From Streptococcus sp. HMSC074B11 (lineage in GTDB: Bacteria; Bacillota; Bacilli; Lactobacillales; Streptococcaceae): 53,080 nucleotides of DNA. The position numbers were made by a program, and so were the translations under genes. The notes below the pieces were generated by a model, which was given only the letters and a program-made list of their open reading frames with translations, did not search any database and had not been told where the DNA came from. The stretch is from positions 174,590 through 227,669 of the forward strand of contig NZ_KV794288.1 in the NCBI RefSeq assembly GCF_001808705.1, written 5' to 3'. Of the stretch, positions 29,265-38,395 are shown piece by piece. Within the stretch, counting starts at the first letter, position 1, and each line of letters begins with the position of its first letter.

Positions 29265-29303
29265 TTCATCACTCCCACATTTTTGATTTCATTACTTTTT
29301 GAT

Positions 29304-29335
29304 AAAAAATGGGACTGGGCATTATCCCAGTCCCA
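29304..29335 (-). terminator. Strong terminator between the nan genes and the kinase/V-ATPase genes
   Basis: A perfect ten-pair stem, TGGGACTGGG with CCCAGTCCCA around CATTAT, followed on the minus strand by TTTTTT. It lies 87 bases after the oxidoreductase stop. It has no comparable T-run on the plus strand, so it acts on minus-strand transcripts. The kinase starts 40 bases later, leaving little room for a separate promoter. Confidence 0.88.
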
Positions 29336-29421
29336 TCTCTATTTCTTTATTCAATGAGTTGTATCACAGAACTTTAGAAATTAATATAATGACAAGAATT
29401 TACTATTCTGTTTTACAATAG

Positions 29422-30531
29422 TTAAGCATTTGTGATTTCTGAAAGACTTACTTTTCGATCTTCTTTAACTGATAAAGTACATGCATCAGCGGTAGCGATT
29501 GATTCTAAAGCAGCTACACCATTGAGAAGTTTTTCATATTCTTCTGTAATTTCTCCACCTTTAATGATGTCATGTAGATATTCCATTTCTTTATCAATAC
29601 ATGTTTGTAACCATAATGGGCAACGTACTCCTGGTTTACCGTACGCAATTGCTCCATCCATACCACGACCGGTATAGATAGCTGTACGGTCATCATCTTC
29701 CTCTTGAGTTTCATGTACTAAGAAGTGTGATTCTCCTTCACCTTTAACACGAAGAGTACCTCCAGTATTGAACAAGTCAAGTTTGATAGCTCCTTCAGTT
29801 CCTTGAATCAAGACGTAGTGTTCACCCCAACGGAAAGCATTACCATATTCCAAAACAGCATAACGATCATCAGAGTATTCTAGGTTTACAATGAGCATAT
29901 CATCTTCATCACCAAAGTTTTCACCTTTATGATATACATTGCCTCCTACCATTGTCGCTTTTTCAGGAAGTCCTCCCATGATGAACTGAATGCAATCTAA
30001 TTCATGAATATGGTGGTACAAATGTCCACCAGATTGAGAACGAAGTTTCTTCCATGATACAGTTGGTTGTTGTTCTTCCCAACCTGTACGAGCGGCATGG
30101 CAATAAAGAACTTTACCGATTTTACCTTGAGTAATCAATTCTTTAGCATGGTGTACACCATTAAAGAAGTTCATGATGTGACCAGCCATAAAGATAACAT
30201 TATTTTCTTTACATGCATCAACCATGGCTTTACAATCTTCATAAGACAATGCAATTGGCTTTTCACAAAATACGTGTTTGCCATGTTGAGCAGCTTTCAC
30301 AACAGGTTCACGGTGAAGGTAGCTAGGTGAAGCTACGATCACACAATCAATATCTTCACGTGCTACAAGTTCATCTAAACTTGCACAAACATCTGATCCC
30401 AACTCTTGAGCAACCTCTTCTCCATGATTTGGGTCAAATACCGCAACCACTTTTGCATCTTCAATTTTGTTCATTGAGCGAGCCAAATCAGCTCCAAAAT
30501 ATCCAGCTCCAACAATACCGTAATTTACCAT
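29422..30531 (-). CDS. Gfo/Idh/MocA oxidoreductase, candidate recycler of dehydro/anhydro-sialic acid
   Basis: 369 residues. N-terminal NAD(P) Rossmann fold with GIVGAGYFGADLARS, the family motif CEKPIALSYED near residue 95, and a C-terminal beta-sheet domain with a GHIMNFFNG and HIHELDCIQ region. By family knowledge, related enzymes in sialic-acid loci (RgNanOx of Ruminococcus gnavus, E. coli YjhC/NanX) convert 2,7-anhydro- or 2,3-dehydro-Neu5Ac to Neu5Ac with NAD. Here it directly follows nanC (37 bases), whose product is expected to be the 2,3-dehydro form, so this is the likely role; the substrate is inferred from context. It is followed by a strong terminator. Confidence 0.88.
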   Translation of the reverse strand: MVNYGIVGAGYFGADLARSMNKIEDAKVVAVFDPNHGEEVAQELGSDVCASLDELVAREDIDCVIVASPSYLHREPVVKAAQHGKHVFCEKPIALSYEDCKAMVDACKENNVIFMAGHIMNFFNGVHHAKELITQGKIGKVLYCHAARTGWEEQQPTVSWKKLRSQSGGHLYHHIHELDCIQFIMGGLPEKATMVGGNVYHKGENFGDEDDMLIVNLEYSDDRYAVLEYGNAFRWGEHYVLIQGTEGAIKLDLFNTGGTLRVKGEGESHFLVHETQEEDDDRTAIYTGRGMDGAIAYGKPGVRCPLWLQTCIDKEMEYLHDIIKGGEITEEYEKLLNGVAALESIATADACTLSVKEDRKVSLSEITNA

Positions 30532-30568
30532 AATTTTTATCCTCTTTCAATAAATTTAAATTTCAGCT

Positions 30569-32893
30569 TTAATTCTTTTTCAAATCTTCAATCTTAAATG
30601 TTATATATGGTACAACATTTTTCATATGAAGTTCATTACGAGACCATGAATCAAATTTTTCAAACATCAATCCAATTTCATGATTTGGTAACTCTGTCAA
30701 TGTTGAATATGAGTATCCATAGTTACTATAATCAACATCGTGATGATAACGCCAATCAATTGTATTATCATCGTTAATTAGACCAATAGAAATTTGTCCG
30801 TGTTTACGACCATTTGTGGAGTTTGGAGTACTTAAAATGACAGCCTTTTTACCATCAATCAATTGACTATAATTGATGATTGATAATTGTGTTCCATAAC
30901 TTGGATTTGAAACAAAGTTCAAATATTCCGGCGCACTCCAAGTAGTACCTGCGTCTTTACTTGTTAAATATGCAATTTTACCATTATTTGTACGCATGTA
31001 TGCTTGAATTACTCCTGGACTCAATTCTACAAATTGTGCTTCTGCTGACCAACTAGAAGGAAGTGGCACAACTTTAACTTTCCAAGACGCTCCATTATCG
31101 TCACTATAAATGAATGCAGACTCTTTACCAGTGTAAGACGGAATAAGAATACGTCCAGTTGAGCTTTCAATGATTCCACGTCCAGGACCCAAATAAGGCG
31201 CATTACGATTAAGTCCCATTATTGGAGGTAATAAAGTTGGTGCAGACCAAGATTCGCCATGATCATTGCTAGAAATATATGCAATATAGTTCGTTGGCAC
31301 TACTTTGAATAATGCATCTTTGTAGAAGATATTCATATGGACTTGAGTCCCATTACGATATTCAGTCTTTTTATTATTTTCAAATGAAACCGAATATTGC
31401 TCTACCGTCAAATAATTACCATTTTGTTTAATACCGAAATTTTTATCTACTGAAAATTCAGTTGGTCTGTTGGTACGATCGTCGTATACAGTACCATTCT
31501 CACGAATAGTATAATTATAATCAGTATCACCTTGTTTCTTTAATTTAAGGTAATAATTACCATCAATTTGTTTATAACCTGAATCTTTTCTAGTAGCTTC
31601 TCTAAAACTTACTCCAGCAGGCATAACATCAGCAAACATGAGTACTTGTTTATTATTTTTTTCAACAATAACAGAGTCAATATAGGTTGCACCACCGCTG
31701 ATTTGTAAGTCACGTCCACCAACTTCACGAGGCCATTCTAATGGTACTGGCGCAAAATCATCGAATGCCAATGTTAATTTTGGTTTAGTCCATGTCTTAC
31801 CATTATCATCACTATAACTTGTAGCAATATTAATTTTATTCAAGAAATCATGAGTTCCACCGTAACGAGCGTCAATGCTTGAAAAAACCCGACCATTGCT
31901 AAAAGTATACAAAACTGGAATACGGAAATAGTTAGAACCTGTTGTATCATTAGCCGTATAAATTAAATGTCCAGTAACAGCGTTTGTTGTCATCTTTTTA
32001 ACAGTTTCTTCATCCAATGCACTATTAAAGAATTTGATATTTTCTAGTGTTCCGTTAAAACCAAACGCCGTTTTTCCTGCACGTTTCACTCCCCCAAGCA
32101 TATAGTAATCAATACCTTTAATATCCTTGATGCTTAGGAAGTTATCCACTTTCTTTTCTACTACTTTTGTACCATTTGCATATAAAGAATATGTTTTTTT
32201 GACTGAATCTGCTACTACTGCAACAGTGTTAGTCACAGCCTCTTGTTTGTACTTACCCCAAACTGAAGCAGGTCTGGATACTAGGTGATTTTTATTGGAA
32301 GAAGTATCACGCGCTTCCATTCCCAATTCACCATTGTCTCTAAGGAACACATCTACATAACTATTTTGTTGACCGGGTTTAGAATTAGATATTCCAAACA
32401 GAGCTTGTAAACCTTTCTCACTAGACTGATTGTACTTAATCACTGCAGTAAAGTCACCGCTAGTAAATTTATCCTTTAACTCATTAGTGACATTTTCTCC
32501 GCCCCCTGTTAAAGTAACATTATTTTTTTCTAAGACAGGAGTTTCTTCCGCTGTAGAAGATCGATCCTTAACAGTAGCTTCGACTGTTCGAGGTTGTACA
32601 GTAACTTCCGAAGAATTATCCGATTTAGGTTGTACTCCCGAAATCGCATCCTCTGTAGAAGATTGATCCTTAACAGTAGTTTCAACTGTTCGAGGTTGTA
32701 CAGTAACTTCCGAAGAGTTACCCGATTTATGTTGTACTTCCGAAATCGAAGTCGTTGGTGCAACAGGTTGCACCAACTCTGGTGTTGATACTTCAGAAGT
32801 TTCAGTCTCCTGAGCTGCAACTGAGTTAGCAACAAATGCTGATAATACTACTACAGTACCTAAGGTTACATATTGTTTAATATTTTTTTTCAT
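30569..32893 (-). CDS. nanC: Secreted sialidase NanC-like (GH33, with CBM40 and two N-terminal repeats)
   Basis: 774 residues from the ATG at 32893; an ATG five codons upstream lies before the GAGGAAA site. A signal peptide (1-27, ending VANSVAA) is followed by a low-complexity Thr/Ser/Val region with two exact-length 34-residue repeats (51-84 and 85-118). A lectin-like CBM40 domain (about 120-300) and a sialidase propeller (about 310-774) follow, with FRIP, Asp boxes SYSDDNGKTW, SSNDHGESW, YSDDNGASW and TSKDAGTTW, and the Tyr-rich YSNYGYSYSTL site. There is no LPXTG or membrane anchor, so it is secreted. It resembles pneumococcal NanC, known for forming 2,3-dehydro-Neu5Ac from alpha-2,3-sialosides. 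It overlaps neither neighbour and is fifth in the nan gene order. Confidence 0.93.
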   Translation of the reverse strand: MKKNIKQYVTLGTVVVLSAFVANSVAAQETETSEVSTPELVQPVAPTTSISEVQHKSGNSSEVTVQPRTVETTVKDQSSTEDAISGVQPKSDNSSEVTVQPRTVEATVKDRSSTAEETPVLEKNNVTLTGGGENVTNELKDKFTSGDFTAVIKYNQSSEKGLQALFGISNSKPGQQNSYVDVFLRDNGELGMEARDTSSNKNHLVSRPASVWGKYKQEAVTNTVAVVADSVKKTYSLYANGTKVVEKKVDNFLSIKDIKGIDYYMLGGVKRAGKTAFGFNGTLENIKFFNSALDEETVKKMTTNAVTGHLIYTANDTTGSNYFRIPVLYTFSNGRVFSSIDARYGGTHDFLNKINIATSYSDDNGKTWTKPKLTLAFDDFAPVPLEWPREVGGRDLQISGGATYIDSVIVEKNNKQVLMFADVMPAGVSFREATRKDSGYKQIDGNYYLKLKKQGDTDYNYTIRENGTVYDDRTNRPTEFSVDKNFGIKQNGNYLTVEQYSVSFENNKKTEYRNGTQVHMNIFYKDALFKVVPTNYIAYISSNDHGESWSAPTLLPPIMGLNRNAPYLGPGRGIIESSTGRILIPSYTGKESAFIYSDDNGASWKVKVVPLPSSWSAEAQFVELSPGVIQAYMRTNNGKIAYLTSKDAGTTWSAPEYLNFVSNPSYGTQLSIINYSQLIDGKKAVILSTPNSTNGRKHGQISIGLINDDNTIDWRYHHDVDYSNYGYSYSTLTELPNHEIGLMFEKFDSWSRNELHMKNVVPYITFKIEDLKKN
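32540..32743. repeat. Two tandem 102-bp coding repeats in nanC
   Basis: Units 32642-32743 and 32540-32641 encode the 34-residue repeats of the sialidase, both containing SSEVTVQPRTVE and TVKD. They differ by a few residues (Thr/Ala, Gln/Arg). Copy number may vary between strains by slippage. Confidence 0.85.
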
Positions 32894-32894
32894 T

Positions 32895-33353
32895 TTATTT
32901 TTCCTCATTTAAAACTTTGATAACAAGTTTTTTAACAGTTTCATCATTGCAATGAATCTTTGGTTGGTGAAGATCTTCTTCAAAAGTCACCAACATATTC
33001 CCTGGAAGCAATTCAACAATTTGATAGTCTTTGCTATCGTAAAAAGCAATATCCTTCTCTTCGCTAAAAGGTACACGTGACTGAGCACGAACTGGGGAAG
33101 TTACTGCCATTTTTTCTGTATTTTCAACAACAATATGAATATCTAAATATTTCTTATGAGTTTCAAAAATATCTCCTGGAACTCCATCAGCTAGATAAGT
33201 CATACAATTTGCAAAAACATTTTCCCCGTCAATATCAATTTTTCCATCAACTAAATCTGTCAAATTTGTATTTTCTAAAAAATCACAGACTTTTGAAAAA
33301 TGTTTATTGACAGAAGCATATCGTCTAAAATCAGATTGTTCAGAAATAATCAT
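32895..33353 (-). CDS. YhcH/YjgK/YiaL-family protein (probable sialate anomerase NanQ)
   Basis: 152 residues. The DUF386 cupin-like fold has the markers CMTYLADGVPGDIFETHKKYLDIHIVVENTE and PGNMLVTFEEDLHQPKIH, with the His, Glu and Asp residues typical of the family. Family knowledge: E. coli YhcH (NanQ) speeds anomer exchange of sialic acid, and the gene is common in nan operons. The gene ends within the Shine-Dalgarno of nanC (stop at 32895), so translation of the two is linked. Confidence 0.85.
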   Translation of the reverse strand: MIISEQSDFRRYASVNKHFSKVCDFLENTNLTDLVDGKIDIDGENVFANCMTYLADGVPGDIFETHKKYLDIHIVVENTEKMAVTSPVRAQSRVPFSEEKDIAFYDSKDYQIVELLPGNMLVTFEEDLHQPKIHCNDETVKKLVIKVLNEEK

Positions 33354-33378
33354 ATTATTTTCTCTTTTCTATTAGTGA

Positions 33379-34920
33379 CTAGTGACGAACTTCCCAACTT
33401 GAATCCGCTTTAATTTCTGAAATATCATGAATCGTTGTATATTTAGGTGCAGATACTTTATTTTCAGTAAGAACAGATACAATATAACCTGAAACTACTG
33501 ATACAGAAATTGAAATCAATGAATATGCCCAGTAGCTAACAGCTGTTGGAGGAAGGAAGTATTTAATAAATACCATAACGATGGTTGATACAATCAGCGC
33601 TGCATAAGCACCTTTTTTATTTGCTTTTTTAGAAACAAAACCAAGAATGAATACGCCACCAAGTAGACCAAGTACAAGTCCCATGAAACTATTGAACCAT
33701 TCGTATGCAGATTTAATATCTGAATGAGCCATGATAATGGAAACAACAATTGAGAATAAACCTACTGCTAGAGATACGAATTGTGCAATTTTCGTACGAC
33801 GATCGTCTGACATATTTTTAGAAATGACATCTTGAATATCCAATGTCCATGAAGTTGCAACAGAGTTCAAACCTGTTGAAATAGTTGATTGAGCTGCTGC
33901 ATAAATCGCTGCCAAGATCAAACCTGTGACACCTACTGGTAACTGGTATGCAATAAAGTACATAAAGATTTGGTCTTGAGGGATATTGCTAGCTGCACTA
34001 CCTGCATTTTGTACTTGATAGAATACGTACAAGCCTGTACCGATCAAGTAAAAGACTGTTGCAGTTGCAAGTGACAAGACACCATTTGTGAACAACATTT
34101 TATTAAGTTTCTTAATATTTTGTGTTGTAGTAAAACGTTGAACCAAATCTTGAGATGAAGCATAGGAAGACAAGATTGTAAAGCCTGAACCCATCACAAT
34201 TAAGAAGATGGAGTTTGAAAGCAAGTTAGGATCGAAAAGTTTTTCATTTGCAGCAAGGAATTTCCCGTTTGCTAATGTTTCTGCTACTGCACCAAAGCCA
34301 CCTTTAATATTAGCCATCAGTACAAATAAAGCTACAACGACACCACTAATCAGAACCACACCTTGAATAAAGTCTGTCCATAATACGGATTTTAGACCAC
34401 CAGTATAAGAATAAACAATTGCAATTGCACCCATCAAAATAATCAAAATATTGATGTCAATTCCTGTTAATACTGATAAACCAGCTGAAGGGAGGTACAT
34501 AATGATAGACATACGTCCCAATTGATAAATAATAAACAAGAGTGCTGAAATAATACGAAGTGCTTTAGAATTAAAACGTTTATCCAAGTAATCATATGCC
34601 GTATCGATGTCTATCCGTGCAAAGATAGGTAAGATAAAACGAATTGTCAGTGGGATAGCTACAACCATCCCTAATTGAGCAAACCATAAAATCCAGCTAC
34701 CTGCATAAGAGTTACCAGCGAGTCCCAAGAAGGAAATCGGACTGAGCATTGTGGCAAAAATGGATACCGAAGTAACATACCAAGGAACCGAACCATCTCC
34801 TTTAAAGAACTCTTTTCCTTTCATCTCTTTTTTAGAGAAATAGATACCTGCAACCAACACCGCAAGTAAATAAACAATCAAGATAATTAAGTCAATTATT
34901 GTAAATCCTGTTGTACCCAT
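33379..34920 (-). CDS. Sodium:solute symporter (SSS family), probable Na+/sialate symporter
   Basis: 513 residues with about 13 membrane helices. N-terminal FTIIDLIILIVYLLAVLVAGIYFSKK, the first-helix region ATMLSPISFLG, and the sodium-site helix AAAQSTISTGLNS near 340-350 (hydroxyl residues where Na+-linked transporters of the SSS family have Ser/Thr ligands) define the family. Its place between lyase and yhcH in a sialic-acid cluster gives the substrate. SSS sialate carriers (SiaT/NanT type) use Na+. No phosphotransferase or ABC uptake genes are present in this cluster, so this carrier is the only visible import route. Substrate specificity is inferred from context. Confidence 0.9.
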   Translation of the reverse strand: MGTTGFTIIDLIILIVYLLAVLVAGIYFSKKEMKGKEFFKGDGSVPWYVTSVSIFATMLSPISFLGLAGNSYAGSWILWFAQLGMVVAIPLTIRFILPIFARIDIDTAYDYLDKRFNSKALRIISALLFIIYQLGRMSIIMYLPSAGLSVLTGIDINILIILMGAIAIVYSYTGGLKSVLWTDFIQGVVLISGVVVALFVLMANIKGGFGAVAETLANGKFLAANEKLFDPNLLSNSIFLIVMGSGFTILSSYASSQDLVQRFTTTQNIKKLNKMLFTNGVLSLATATVFYLIGTGLYVFYQVQNAGSAASNIPQDQIFMYFIAYQLPVGVTGLILAAIYAAAQSTISTGLNSVATSWTLDIQDVISKNMSDDRRTKIAQFVSLAVGLFSIVVSIIMAHSDIKSAYEWFNSFMGLVLGLLGGVFILGFVSKKANKKGAYAALIVSTIVMVFIKYFLPPTAVSYWAYSLISISVSVVSGYIVSVLTENKVSAPKYTTIHDISEIKADSSWEVRH

Positions 34921-34947
34921 AACATATCTCCATATTGATTTTATTTA

Positions 34948-35865
34948 TTATAAAAATTCTTTTCGTGCTTGTTGAATAAGTTCTGCTGCTTGTTTTGCAA
35001 CTTCCAAGTCACCTTCTGCCAATGCTTCTAAGGGTTGACGAACAGAACCTAAATCAAGTTTTTCATTTAGACGCAAAACCTCTTTTGCTACAGCATACAT
35101 ATTTGCCTTACCTGATACCATCTTATAGATAACTTCATTGATAGCATATTGAAGTTTTTTAGCAGTATCTAAATCTCGTTCTTGAATCAAACTTTCCAAT
35201 TTCAAGAACAAATCTGGCATAACGCCATAAGTACCACCAATACCAGCTTCTGCTCCCATCAAGCGACCACCAAGATATTGTTCATCTGGACCATTGAATA
35301 CAATGTAATCTTCTCCACCTGCAGCTACAAACATTTGAATATCTTGTACAGGCATAGAAGAATTTTTAACTCCAATCACACGAGGATTTTGACGCATTGT
35401 TGCATACAAACTACCAGTCAACGCAACCCCTGCCAATTGTGGAATATTATAAATGATAAAATCTGTATTTGGCGCAGCTTCACTCATTGCATTCCAATAT
35501 GCTGCGATTGAATATTCTGGCAATTTGAAGTAAATAGGTGGGATAGCAGCAATAGCATCGACTCCAACACTTTCTGAATGTTTTGCCAATTCAATACTAT
35601 CTTTCGTGTTATTACATGCAACATGGTTGATAACTGTTAATTTACCTTTAGCAACTTCCATAACAGCTTCAATAATTTGTTTACGATCTTCTACACTTTG
35701 GTAAATACATTCACCTGAAGAACCATTTACATAGATACCTTTTACACCTTTGTCAATGAAATATTGCACCAGAGATTTTACACGTTCTTGGCTAATTTCA
35801 CCATTTTCATCATAGCAAGCATAAAATGCAGGAATAACGCCTTTGTATTTAGTTAAATCTTTCAT
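34948..35865 (-). CDS. N-acetylneuraminate lyase (dihydrodipicolinate synthase family)
   Basis: 305 residues. Schiff-base Lys167 (GVKNSS), catalytic Tyr139 (IIYNIPQ) and the carboxylate-binding GSSGE loop at 48-52 are all present. It splits Neu5Ac into ManNAc and pyruvate. It resembles the lyase of the pneumococcal nanC locus. The broken copy at the window's left edge shares the motifs but differs in sequence, so a second nan locus existed. A GAGAAATCTGATG-type ribosome site precedes the start. In operon with nanE and the symporter (24 to 28 base gaps). Confidence 0.93.
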   Translation of the reverse strand: MKDLTKYKGVIPAFYACYDENGEISQERVKSLVQYFIDKGVKGIYVNGSSGECIYQSVEDRKQIIEAVMEVAKGKLTVINHVACNNTKDSIELAKHSESVGVDAIAAIPPIYFKLPEYSIAAYWNAMSEAAPNTDFIIYNIPQLAGVALTGSLYATMRQNPRVIGVKNSSMPVQDIQMFVAAGGEDYIVFNGPDEQYLGGRLMGAEAGIGGTYGVMPDLFLKLESLIQERDLDTAKKLQYAINEVIYKMVSGKANMYAVAKEVLRLNEKLDLGSVRQPLEALAEGDLEVAKQAAELIQQARKEFL

Positions 35866-35889
35866 CAGATTTCTCCTTTATATTGTTTT

Positions 35890-36591
35890 TTATTTGATGA
35901 CATTAATAAATCGCTGAGCAATTTCTTTTGGACGTGTAATCGCTCCACCAATGACAACACTGGTAACACCTAAACTATAAGCTTTTTTTAATTGTTCTGG
36001 ATAATGAATTTTTCCTTCGGCAATTACCGGAATATTAAAATCAGCCAATTTTTTCATTAGTTCAAAATCAGGCTCATCTGATTGTAAACTTGTACTTGTG
36101 TACCCTGATAATGTTGTACCAACAAAATCAACGCCTGATTTAAATGCATAGAGACCTTCATCAAAATTACTTACATCCGCCATCAACAATTGATTAGGAT
36201 ATTTTTCTTTTATTTTATTGATAAATTCACTGACAACTAAGCCATCATATCTTGGTCTTAAAGTTGCATCAAATGCAATGACTGTTGTTCCGCATTCTAC
36301 AAGTTCATCCACTTCTTTCATCGTAGCAGTAATATATGGTTCTTGAGGTGGATAATCTCTTTTGATAATTCCAATTATTGGTAAATCTACTACTTTCTGA
36401 ATTGCTTTAATATCACGCACAGAATTTGCGCGAATGCCCACTGCTCCTGCCTCTAAAGCTGCTTTAGCCATAAAAGGCATCAAGCTAAATTCTTCATTAT
36501 AAAGGGGTTCACCGGGTAAAGCTTGACAAGAAACAATGACTCCACCATGGACTTGACTTATAAATTTTTCTTTAGTCCAAATTTGGCTCAT
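35890..36591 (-). CDS. nanE: ManNAc-6-phosphate 2-epimerase
   Basis: 233 residues, a TIM barrel with [12 protein letters not shown] (residues 20-31), IRANSVRDI, the IIKRDYPP loop carrying the catalytic Lys, and [12 protein letters not shown]. It turns ManNAc-6-P into GlcNAc-6-P, which enters amino-sugar breakdown through NagA and NagB encoded elsewhere. Four bases separate it from the regulator. This copy is intact, unlike the fragment at 1-660. Confidence 0.95.
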   Translation of the reverse strand: MSQIWTKEKFISQVHGGVIVSCQALPGEPLYNEEFSLMPFMAKAALEAGAVGIRANSVRDIKAIQKVVDLPIIGIIKRDYPPQEPYITATMKEVDELVECGTTVIAFDATLRPRYDGLVVSEFINKIKEKYPNQLLMADVSNFDEGLYAFKSGVDFVGTTLSGYTSTSLQSDEPDFELMKKLADFNIPVIAEGKIHYPEQLKKAYSLGVTSVVIGGAITRPKEIAQRFINVIK

Positions 36592-36595
36592 TTTA

Positions 36596-37405
36596 TTATT
36601 CCTCCTTATGGATAATAGTTTGATTGTAATAATATTGTCTCTCTGGACTTTCCAGATAATGAGAGAATAAGCAGTCTGTAATTAAAAGTATTGGAAACTG
36701 AGGTGATATGCGATTGCCATACGAGAGATGATTGGTAGAAGCTAATAACAATAGTTCATCAAAGAAACAATCTTCTTCGTCAAATTTTCTTGTAGTCATT
36801 AAAACTGTTTTAGCGCCTTTATCCGCAGCTTTTTGAAGACCTTCTAGTACAATATCAGTTTGACCTGAAACGGATGCTCCAATGACAAGGCAATTTTCAT
36901 TAAGTAATAAGCTACTCCACAAAATCATATCCTCGTCTGATAATACTTCACCAATGACTCCGAGACGCATAAATCTCATCTTCATTTCTTGTAAAGCAAG
37001 AACAGAACTTCCTTTACCATAAAGATATACACGCTCAGCAGTTTCTATCATCTCAGCAATACGCTCAAGTTGAACTTCATCAAGAACCGTGTAAGTTTTT
37101 CTCAACATTTCTTCATAGTCGGATAAAACTTTTTCTGTAGACTCTGTATACAATGCTAACTTTTCTTTCTCACGAATCATCTCTTGGTATTTGAAAATGA
37201 ATTGTCTAAAACCTTTAAAACCACATTTTTGAGCAAATCGAGTCAATGTTGCTTTGGATACATTAAGGCATTCGCACAATGCATCGCATGAATAATTATT
37301 CAGTGATTGCTGTTTTAAGAAGAATTTAGCAACGTCTTTTTCAGCATATGCCATATTTGGTAAGTTAGCTTCTATCATTGGAATTAGTTCTTTTTGCAGT
37401 AACAT
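36596..37405 (-). CDS. RpiR-family transcription regulator of the nan operon
   Basis: 269 residues. An HTH_6 domain fills the first ~80 residues ([20 protein letters not shown] as recognition region) and a SIS sugar-phosphate domain follows from about 110 to 240 ([21 protein letters not shown]). RpiR regulators bind phosphorylated sugars; ManNAc-6-P is the likely ligand (inferred). It is the first gene of the operon, after the promoter and cre site, and NanE follows directly. Confidence 0.92.
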   Translation of the reverse strand: MLLQKELIPMIEANLPNMAYAEKDVAKFFLKQQSLNNYSCDALCECLNVSKATLTRFAQKCGFKGFRQFIFKYQEMIREKEKLALYTESTEKVLSDYEEMLRKTYTVLDEVQLERIAEMIETAERVYLYGKGSSVLALQEMKMRFMRLGVIGEVLSDEDMILWSSLLLNENCLVIGASVSGQTDIVLEGLQKAADKGAKTVLMTTRKFDEEDCFFDELLLLASTNHLSYGNRISPQFPILLITDCLFSHYLESPERQYYYNQTIIHKEE

Positions 37406-37422
37406 ATGAGCTCCTTTGTTAA

Positions 37423-37436
37423 AGTAAACGTTTACA
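37423..37436 (-). promoter_or_regulatory. cre site (CcpA operator) at the nan promoter
   Basis: TGTAAACGTTTACT on the minus strand matches the cre consensus TGWAARCGYTWNCW at every position and is palindromic through GTAAACGTTTAC. It lies 7-20 bases after the -10 box, over the expected transcription start, which is a classic position for repression by CcpA in the presence of glucose. Confidence 0.8.
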
Positions 37437-37442
37437 TTGTTT

Positions 37443-37471
37443 ATTTTAACACTTATTTTTTTTTATTTCAA
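37443..37471 (-). promoter_or_regulatory. Promoter of the nan operon
   Basis: TTGAAA (466-471), a 17-base spacer and TAAAAT (443-448) on the minus strand, about 40 bases before the rpiR-type gene. It is the only good sigma-70 promoter seen in the 400-base gap. Confidence 0.75.
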
Positions 37472-37805
37472 TATTTTTCATGATTTAGAAACTAGTTTCC
37501 AATTTCTTTCATTTTATAACAGAACAACAAATATAAAAATATAACAATTTTTTATTCTTTATATTTGTATTTTATGTCTTGCAAGAGCATTTGTCGACGT
37601 CAATATGCTCATATATACCTGTTTTATTAATTTTTATTTTGATTTTATTATTTCTTTCGAAATTTCTATACAACATTTTATTTCTAAAAAAATAGAAAAA
37701 ATGTTCCTAGTTTCTTTATTTTGTGCTGTTAATACATTTTTGTTTCCGAATTAAAAATAATCCTATAAAAACTACTGATTTATGAGATAAATCAGATCAC
37801 CTATT

Positions 37806-38393
37806 TTAAAAAAGCATCAAACTATAAACTAGTAGGTTCCACACTAAATGTAGTCCCATACTGCCCCATAAGTCAGATTTATAGCGCACCATCCCTAAAA
37901 ACATCCCAAGTGAAACATATAAACACCAAGCTAGAATGGTTCCTGGATGATGTACTAAGGCAAATAAAACACTTGTCAAAGCAACTCGAATATCTAATTT
38001 TCTGACCAAGTTCCATAAAATTTCTCGATACAGAAATTCTTCAATCATACTCGCATTGATTAAGAACAATAAAAATGAAAACCAAGGAACTTGATGTTGA
38101 AGCCCAATTAAGTTTGCTTGATTCGTGCTTCCTTGAGCATGAATCAGACTAAAACATAGACTTATAATCAGTAGGCTAACGAATCCAATACCAAGCCATT
38201 TCATCCTAGTTTTCATATTGACCTTGACCACTTGTTTTCGTTGACCATACATCCATAAAAAAGAAATGACCGACGCACAATAGAGAATCTGTAGTATAGT
38301 TAACTCACCAATACAAAGCAATTTCAATAAGTATAGAGATACCAATAAGACATTTACTTGTTGGAATATATACACTGGAATTATTCTTTTCAT
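37806..38393 (-). CDS. CPBP (CAAX-type) family intramembrane protease
   Basis: 195 residues with about six membrane helices. The EEFLYRE motif (EExxxR) near 118 and a His in ALVHHPG near 150 are those of the CPBP/Abi family. CGGAGGTAACT precedes the ATG. Such proteins often serve as bacteriocin self-immunity factors or protein maturation enzymes, and one is common in Tn5252-like elements near the methyltransferase. It follows a small HTH protein with a two-base gap. Function beyond the family is unknown. Confidence 0.85.
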   Translation of the reverse strand: MKRIIPVYIFQQVNVLLVSLYLLKLLCIGELTILQILYCASVISFLWMYGQRKQVVKVNMKTRMKWLGIGFVSLLIISLCFSLIHAQGSTNQANLIGLQHQVPWFSFLLFLINASMIEEFLYREILWNLVRKLDIRVALTSVLFALVHHPGTILAWCLYVSLGMFLGMVRYKSDLWGSMGLHLVWNLLVYSLMLF

Positions 38394-38395
38394 AG

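Larger units (their letters stand above)
37406..37805. other. 400-base intergenic region between the ICE right arm and the cargo operon
   Basis: Very AT-rich with no gene seen. The left part carries the nan promoter and cre (37423-37471). The remainder, about 37475-37805, has homopolymer T and A runs only; no repeat or recombination site that would define the cargo edge was recognised. Confidence 0.5.

Noticed and set aside
29310..29335. Hairpin as an integration or IS inverted repeat
   Set aside because: It has a T-run on the transcribed side and no transposase or matched partner nearby; a terminator explains it fully.
32594..32835. Short ORFs in other frames over the nanC repeats
   Set aside because: They result from the repeat composition; the sialidase frame with signal peptide is continuous.
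37475..37805. Attachment site or small RNA at the cargo edge
   Set aside because: Only homopolymer-rich AT sequence was seen, with no repeat matched elsewhere in the window.
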